In this document: positions 59,472 to 64,000 of the stretch, in pieces
Layout: every line of letters begins with the position of its first letter
How positions within the stretch are numbered: position 1 is the first letter of the stretch
DNA from: Actinacidiphila epipremni
Lineage (GTDB): Bacteria; Actinomycetota; Actinomycetes; Streptomycetales; Streptomycetaceae
DNA length: 64,000 bases
Direction: 5' to 3'
Assembly: GCF_012034175.1 (NCBI RefSeq)
Contig: NZ_JAATEJ010000039.1
Location: forward strand, 1 to 64,000
Translations under genes and position numbers: made by a program
The notes under the pieces: generated by a model
Told to the model about the DNA's origin: nothing
The model's database searches: none
The model's input: the letters and a program-made list of their open reading frames with translations, nothing else

Positions 59472-61106
59472 TCAGCTCGCGCGGGCGCGGGGCCCGGGGG
59501 TCTCGGGGGTCTCGGGGGTCGCGGGGCGGAGCTCGGCCAGCATCGTGGCGCGCAGCCGCAGCGTGCCGCCCAGGCGCTGGAAGGCCTCGCGCCAGTACGC
59601 CGCCGCGCCCGGCGGGGCGGTGTCCGCCGGGGGCTCCTCGCCGGCGCCGGCCAGCACGGCTATCTGCTCGGCGTCCGCCGGGTCGAGGCAGCGCTCGGCC
59701 AGGCCCATCACCCCGCTGAAGCTCCAGGGGTAACTGCCCGCGTCCCGCGCGATGTCCAGCGCGTCCACCACGGCCCGGCCGAGCGGCGCGGCCCACGGCA
59801 CCGCGCACGCGCCGAGCATCTGGAACGCCTCGGACAGGCCGTGCGCCGCGATGAACGCCGCGACCCACTCCGCCCGCTCCCGCGCCGGCAGGATCGACAG
59901 CAGCTTCGCCGGGTCGCCCACCGGGACGACCTGCGCCGCGGGCAGCGGCGGCGGGCCCAGCAGCGCCCGCGCCCAGGCCGCGTCCCGCTGCCGCACGGCG
60001 GCCCTGCACCACGCCGCGTGCAGATCGGGCTGCCAGTCGTCCAGCACCGGCAGCCCGATGATCTGCTCGGGCGTGCGGCCCCCGAACCGCGCCGGCCAGG
60101 TCGCCAGCGGCGCCGCGTCCACCAACTGGCCCAGCCACCACGCCCGCTCCCCGCGCCCGTTCGGCGGGCGCGGCGCCACCCCGTCGCGCTCCATCGCCGC
60201 GTCGCACTCGTACGGCGCCTCCACCACGATGCCCTCGGGCCCGAGCGACACACAGCTGCGGGCCCGCGCCGCCATCCGCGCGGCCAGCGCGGACTCCGGC
60301 AGCGCCGACAGCAACTCCGCCGCCGTCGCCCGTACGTTACGGCTGCGGTCGCTCAACGCCTGCTCCAGGAACGGCTCGTCCGCCGCCGAAAGGCCGGTCC
60401 GCAGCGAGTCCAGGAACATCAGCCGGTCCTCGGCCCGCTCGCTCTTCCACGTGGCCGCCAGCAGCGCCAGCCCGGTCGCCGGATCGGTCGTCCGCAGCCG
60501 GGCCAGCAGCGCGACCCGCTCGGCGAACAGCCCCTCCTCCCACAGCCGCGCCGCCTCCTCCTGGTCGTCCGCGTCCGGCAGTTCGGGGCCCGGCACCGCC
60601 CCGGCGCCGGCCCGCAGCGCATACGCCCAGTCCGGATTCAGCTCCGCCAGCCACCGCCCGCGCGGGCCCGCGAAGGCCAGCGCGTCGGCCCGCAGGTCGG
60701 TACGGGCCCGCGCCGCGTCCAGCAACGCCGGCAGCAGCTCGGGCGGCGGCGCGTACCCCGCCCGGCGGGCCGCCGCCAGCCACTGCGGCAGCAGCTCCGC
60801 GAGATTCGGCGCCGCCCCGCGCCGGTTCCCGCCGGCCGCGCCGCCCCCGGCACGGTCCGCCAGCAGCATCCCCAGCCGCCGCCGCGCGGCCTCGGGCAGC
60901 GCCGGCCGCCGGTCCTGCGCCGCCGGCTTCGGCCGCGCCCCGGGCACCCCCGGCCGTATCCCCGCCCGGCGCCGCACCACCCCGGCCGCCGCGGCGTCCA
61001 GCAGCCCCGCCGCCGCCTCGCCCGCGTCCCCCACCACCCCGAACGGCCGCCGCCGCTCCGTCCCGAGCAGCGCACTTCCCACGAGGTCGTCCCACCCCGC
61101 ACCCAT
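59472..61106 (-). CDS. DUF5691-like helical-repeat protein
   Basis: The 544-residue, Ala/Leu/Arg-rich protein looks like an all-helical solenoid with HEAT-like units (FLEQALSDRSRNVRATAAEL, LLSALPESALAARMAARARS). It begins GWDDLVGSALLGTERR, as do actinomycete proteins annotated DUF5691 that neighbour SWIM and MoxR genes. There are no catalytic motifs or signal peptide. GGAGG precedes the ATG at 61106. It is probably a scaffold or client-binding subunit of a MoxR ATPase system; this is inferred from its neighbours. Confidence 0.72.
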   Translation of the reverse strand: MGAGWDDLVGSALLGTERRRPFGVVGDAGEAAAGLLDAAAAGVVRRRAGIRPGVPGARPKPAAQDRRPALPEAARRRLGMLLADRAGGGAAGGNRRGAAPNLAELLPQWLAAARRAGYAPPPELLPALLDAARARTDLRADALAFAGPRGRWLAELNPDWAYALRAGAGAVPGPELPDADDQEEAARLWEEGLFAERVALLARLRTTDPATGLALLAATWKSERAEDRLMFLDSLRTGLSAADEPFLEQALSDRSRNVRATAAELLSALPESALAARMAARARSCVSLGPEGIVVEAPYECDAAMERDGVAPRPPNGRGERAWWLGQLVDAAPLATWPARFGGRTPEQIIGLPVLDDWQPDLHAAWCRAAVRQRDAAWARALLGPPPLPAAQVVPVGDPAKLLSILPARERAEWVAAFIAAHGLSEAFQMLGACAVPWAAPLGRAVVDALDIARDAGSYPWSFSGVMGLAERCLDPADAEQIAVLAGAGEEPPADTAPPGAAAYWREAFQRLGGTLRLRATMLAELRPATPETPETPGPRARAS

Positions 61107-61175
61107 GAGCGTCCCTCCTCCCGGGGCCACGGCCCCTTGAGCTGTCGGGTGTCCGAACACATCCCGTCCCCCCGC

Positions 61176-61400
61176 CCGGCGGTACACCACCGTCCACTCG
61201 CCCTCCGACCCGTCCGCCCGTCCGCCCCCACCGTCCGCCCGCCGTCCGGGCCCGCGCCCCGGCGGTACGGCAGGGTCCGCCCGGCCCGTCCGCCACCGTT
61301 CCGGAGGCCCGTTCGCCTTTCCCGTCGGCGCCCGGCCGCCTCCACCGTCTGCCCGCCGCCCGACCCGTACGCCCGGCGGTACGTCACCGTCCGCCCGCCG
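61176..61400. repeat. Degenerate repeats in the gap between the SWIM and DUF5691-like genes
   Basis: The 326-base gap 61107-61432 holds three imperfect copies of a block like CCGGCGGTAC-N4-CCGTCC, near 61180, 61260 and 61374, in very C-rich sequence. Nothing coding is convincing. It may be a decayed or low-complexity spacer. Confidence 0.4.
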
Positions 61401-61432
61401 CCCCGGCGGCCCATCCGCCGAGGCCCCGCGCC

Positions 61433-62782
61433 CTACACCGCCAGCGGCGCCGGGGAAGCCCCCGACCAGGCAGCCAGTGGGCGCAGGCCCGACGGGCCGA
61501 CCTCGGCGAAGAGTGTGACCGGGTGGCCGCCCGATATCGCCGCCAGCCGCCAGTAGCGGTCCGCGCCGGTGAGCGGCGCGGCCTCCTGCGCGGTGGCGTC
61601 GGCCACCTGCCAGTGGTCCTGCGCCGGCAGCGGCACGACGTCCGTGAGCAGCACCGGATAGCCGTCCAGCCACGGGTCGTCCGCGATCGCCGCCCCGTAC
61701 GCGTCGAGCGCCGCGCCCACCGAGCCGCCGCGCGGCACACCCTCGGGCCCGCTCGTGCCGAAGACCGTGCCCAGCACCGCACGCAGCGGCACCGCCGCCG
61801 GGTGGTAGGCCAGCTCCGCGTCCAGCACCGAACCCACCGGGAGCGTCAGCTCCGGGGCCCGGCCCGCGGCGCCGTACGAGAGCAGCAGCGCGAACCGCGC
61901 GGACTCCTCGTCGTACAGCCATATCCGGCGGGTCGTCAGCCGCTCGTCCGCCGTGTCGTACTGCGCGAGGACCAGCCACCGGCCGCGCACGCGCGGGCCC
62001 GACAGCAGCTCCGCCGAATCCACCGTGAAGCCGATCCTCGTCCGCACCGTCTCGGCCAGCGGCGGCGGAAGGCGCTCGCGGCCCAGGAAACCGCGGGCCA
62101 GCAGATGCAGCAGGCCGGTCTCCTCCAGCATCCGCGACGGCCAGTCGCCCCCCGTCACCGGAACGGAGCCCAGCGCCCGGACCCGGGCCGCCAGGCCCGG
62201 CGCCTGCGCGTCCACCATCCGGGCCGCGATCTCGTCCCACGGCTGGTAGCCCGCGCGGTCCGCGCCCGCGAGGCCGCCCCGCAGCAGGTCCGTCAGCCGC
62301 TGCTCCAGCTCCACCGCTCCCCCTTCCACCCGCACCGCCCGCCGCTCGGCGCGTCTGCGCGCCGCCTCCGCCCCCGGCGGCGCGGGCTCCGGCTCCTCCT
62401 GCGCGCCCGGACGCGCCCCGGCCGCTTCCGCCTTCTTCGCGCGGGCCGCGAGCCACTGCTCGGCCCACTCCGGCGGCACCGCCCCCGCCGGGACCGCCCC
62501 GGCCTCACCGGCCGCCCACAGTAAAAGCAGCCCCAGCGTGTGCTTGCACGGGAACTTCCGGCTCGGGCACGAGCAGGAGAACGCGGGCCCGCGCAGATCG
62601 ACGACCGTCTGATACGGCCGGCTGCCGCTGCCCGCGCACAACCCCCACACCGCGTGCGCGGACGCGCCCGCGCCCGACCACGCCGCACGCGCCGCGAGCC
62701 GCGCGCCCGCCGTGCGTGACGCGGCGTCGGGCGCGAGCGCGAGGACCTGATCGGCCGTCCAGGCAAGCTCCGTCTCCTCCAT
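61433..62782 (-). CDS. SWIM zinc-finger protein
   Basis: The 449-residue protein has a SWIM motif C-x-C-x6-C-x-H (Cys70, Cys72, Cys79, His81; FSCSCPSRKFPCKHTLGLLL) near its N-terminus, followed by a helical, acidic/Arg-rich linker (110-165) and a large alpha-beta region. SWIM fingers bind nucleic acids or proteins. The ATG at 62782 (MEETELAWTADQV) is preferred over a start ten codons upstream. It lies upstream of the DUF5691-like gene with a 326-base gap and is divergent from the MoxR ATPase. Confidence 0.85.
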   Translation of the reverse strand: MEETELAWTADQVLALAPDAASRTAGARLAARAAWSGAGASAHAVWGLCAGSGSRPYQTVVDLRGPAFSCSCPSRKFPCKHTLGLLLLWAAGEAGAVPAGAVPPEWAEQWLAARAKKAEAAGARPGAQEEPEPAPPGAEAARRRAERRAVRVEGGAVELEQRLTDLLRGGLAGADRAGYQPWDEIAARMVDAQAPGLAARVRALGSVPVTGGDWPSRMLEETGLLHLLARGFLGRERLPPPLAETVRTRIGFTVDSAELLSGPRVRGRWLVLAQYDTADERLTTRRIWLYDEESARFALLLSYGAAGRAPELTLPVGSVLDAELAYHPAAVPLRAVLGTVFGTSGPEGVPRGGSVGAALDAYGAAIADDPWLDGYPVLLTDVVPLPAQDHWQVADATAQEAAPLTGADRYWRLAAISGGHPVTLFAEVGPSGLRPLAAWSGASPAPLAV

Positions 62783-62805
62783 GCCGACCACGCTAGAGCC
62801 ACCCT

Positions 62806-62855
62806 CTGACAATCGCCCTGACCTGCGCGGATAGCGCGCTGTGACGGATTGTCAG
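62806..62855. promoter_or_regulatory. Inverted repeat in the SWIM/MoxR divergent promoter region
   Basis: CTGACAATC (62806-62814) and GATTGTCAG (62847-62855) are perfect nine-base inverted arms with 32 bases between them, in the 137-base divergent spacer. TTGTCA within the right arm could also be a -35 for the MoxR side. The arrangement suits a shared regulator. Confidence 0.5.
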
Positions 62856-62880
62856 TGGTGCGGTGCACAGTGGAGGAAGC

Positions 62881-62899
62881 ACGGACCGAGGGGGTCCGT
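62881..62899. promoter_or_regulatory. Second inverted repeat before the MoxR gene
   Basis: ACGGACC-GAGGG-GGTCCGT is a perfect 7+5+7 inverted repeat ending 20 bases before the MoxR start. It could be an operator or a hairpin in the leader. Confidence 0.4.
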
Positions 62900-62919
62900 T
62901 CGACGAGTGGGGGAGAGCC

Positions 62920-64000
62920 ATGACCGCTACGACGAGCGCCGCGGCCGGCGCCGAGCAGGCCCCGCGCCCGCCCGCCGGAGGGGCCCTGCGCCCGCACGCC
63001 GAGCAGGACTTCGCGGCCGAGCTGGCCGCGCTCGCCGCCGCCGACGACCGCCCGCGCCCGCCGCGCTGGAAGCTCTCGCCGTGGGCGGTCGCGACCTACC
63101 TGCTCGGCGGCACGCTCCCGGACGGCACGGCGGTGACCCCCAAATACGTGGGCCCGCGCCGGATCGTCGAGGTCGCCGTCACGACGCTGGCGACCGACCG
63201 GGCGCTGCTGCTGCTCGGCGTGCCCGGCACGGCGAAGACGTGGGTGTCGGAGCATCTGGCCGCCGCGGTCAGCGGCGACTCCACGCTGCTCGTGCAGGGC
63301 ACGGCCGGCACCCCGGAGGAGGCGATCCGCTACGGCTGGAACTACGCGCAGCTGCTCACCCACGGCCCGACGCGGGAGGCGCTGGTGCCCAGCCCCGTGA
63401 TGCGGGCGATGGCGGAGGGCCGGCTCGCGCGCGTGGAGGAGCTGACGCGCATCCCGGCCGACGTGCAGGACACCCTCATCACCATCCTGTCCGAGAAGAC
63501 GCTGCCGATCCCCGAGCTGGGCACGGAGCAGCAGGCCGTACGCGGCTTCAACCTCATCGCGACGGCCAACGACCGCGACCGCGGGGTCAACGACCTGTCG
63601 AGCGCGCTGCGCCGCCGCTTCAACACGGTGGTGCTGCCGCTGCCCGCCTCCGCGGAGGAGGAGGTGGAGATCGTCGCCCGCCGGGTCGCCCAGCTCGGCC
63701 GCGCGCTCGACCTGCCGGCCGCCCCGCGCGGCGCCGACGAGATCCGCCGGGTCGTCACCGTCTTCCGCGAGCTGCGCGCCGGCATCACGGAGGACGGCCG
63801 CACCAAGCTCAAGTCCCCCTCCGGGACGCTGTCCACTGCGGAGGCGATCTCCGTCGTGACCAGTGGCCTCGCCCTGGCCGCGCACTTCGGCGACGGGGTG
63901 CTGCGCGCGGGCGACATCGCCGCCGGCATCCTCGGCGCGGTCGTCCGCGACCCGGCGGCCGACCGGCTGATCTGGCAGGAGTATCTGGAGACCGTTGTCC
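62920..64000 (+). CDS. MoxR-type AAA ATPase (partial, cut by window end)
   Basis: The first 360 codons are present and no stop is reached. After an Ala/Pro-rich N-terminus come Walker A (LLGVPGTAKTWVSEHLA, about residues 97-113), a region with the Walker B role (RVEELTRIPADVQDTLITIL), sensor 1 (NLIATANDRDRGV) and the arginine finger region SSALRRRFNTVVLPLP. This is a MoxR/RavA-type AAA+ ATPase, which usually remodels clients with a VWA-domain partner; that partner would be expected beyond the window. GGGAGAG precedes the ATG. Confidence 0.92.
   Translation, partial: MTATTSAAAGAEQAPRPPAGGALRPHAEQDFAAELAALAAADDRPRPPRWKLSPWAVATYLLGGTLPDGTAVTPKYVGPRRIVEVAVTTLATDRALLLLGVPGTAKTWVSEHLAAAVSGDSTLLVQGTAGTPEEAIRYGWNYAQLLTHGPTREALVPSPVMRAMAEGRLARVEELTRIPADVQDTLITILSEKTLPIPELGTEQQAVRGFNLIATANDRDRGVNDLSSALRRRFNTVVLPLPASAEEEVEIVARRVAQLGRALDLPAAPRGADEIRRVVTVFRELRAGITEDGRTKLKSPSGTLSTAEAISVVTSGLALAAHFGDGVLRAGDIAAGILGAVVRDPAADRLIWQEYLETVV

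Noticed and set aside
1..64000. CRISPR arrays, tRNA or rRNA genes, insertion sequences, prophage or biosynthetic megasynthase genes
   Set aside because: No regularly spaced repeats, cloverleaf genes, transposase or integrase motifs, or PKS/NRPS domains were seen on either strand.

Overview
The window is very GC-rich actinomycete DNA with strong G/C third-position bias. The gene order whiD - bldM - ECF sigma factor - guaB - guaB3 - glpD - Ser/Thr kinase cluster - succinate-semialdehyde dehydrogenase - ChoD-like GMC oxidase - guaA - ... - NlpC/P60 proteins - pcrA - M23 peptidase - lipase - icmB is, from memory, the order of the Streptomyces coelicolor SCO4767-SCO4800 region. Part of it is also shared with Mycobacterium (whiB3, sigD, guaB2, guaB3, choD, guaA). 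The organism is therefore a Streptomyces or a close relative, and most of the window is chromosomal core. I see no rRNA, tRNA, CRISPR array, insertion sequence or prophage.

Layout. 1-2167: a class V aminotransferase divergent from a LysR regulator, with a perfect T-N11-A palindrome between them. 2192-4483: developmental regulators WhiD (Wbl iron-sulfur protein) and BldM (atypical response regulator), the latter behind a textbook sigma-BldN promoter, then an ECF sigma factor of the SigD/ShbA type. 4632-7567: guaB and guaB3, separated by a streptomycete intergenic inverted repeat and ended by a large bidirectional terminator. 7640-11734: a membrane protein, a nucleotide-sugar dehydrogenase lacking its catalytic cysteine, and glpD. 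11794-19413: four membrane-anchored Ser/Thr kinase-family proteins in a row, the third a pseudokinase. 19403-21005: a TetR/quinone-oxidoreductase pair with an operator-like palindrome. 21289-24783: succinate-semialdehyde dehydrogenase and a ChoD-like oxidase. 24792-27317: a small protein, chorismate mutase behind a putative leader-peptide attenuator, and guaA. 27499-31886: DoxX and a PspC-type envelope-stress two-component module (EsrISR-like). 31899-34318: a type II toxin-antitoxin pair, a lipoprotein and a transglutaminase-like protein.

34319-46025 is the main accessory block. An A+T-richer leader region holds a PHO-box-like direct repeat. It is followed by a secreted LamG protein (1275 aa), a 2194-aa RHS/YD-repeat protein whose C-terminus after a polyglycine linker looks like an aerolysin/ETX-MTX2-type pore-forming domain, and a translationally coupled lipoprotein that would suit an immunity role. 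46113-50010 encodes three secreted coiled-coil NlpC/P60 hydrolases; the middle one is preceded by a clear c-di-AMP (ydaO) riboswitch. 50292-55890 is pcrA, an M23 peptidase, a lipase and icmB. 56145-59340 is a small cluster around a WXG-containing protein that looks like a type VII secretion substrate, with an LpqN/PsbP-like partner. 59472-64000 holds a DUF5691-like protein, a SWIM zinc-finger protein and, divergently, a MoxR-type AAA ATPase cut by the window end.

Themes: control of development and GMP synthesis; cell-envelope sensing and remodelling (kinases, PspC module, NlpC/P60, M23, lipase); and a candidate contact- or secretion-dependent toxin/immunity module. Functional names rest on recognisable motifs and remembered families; no database search was run.
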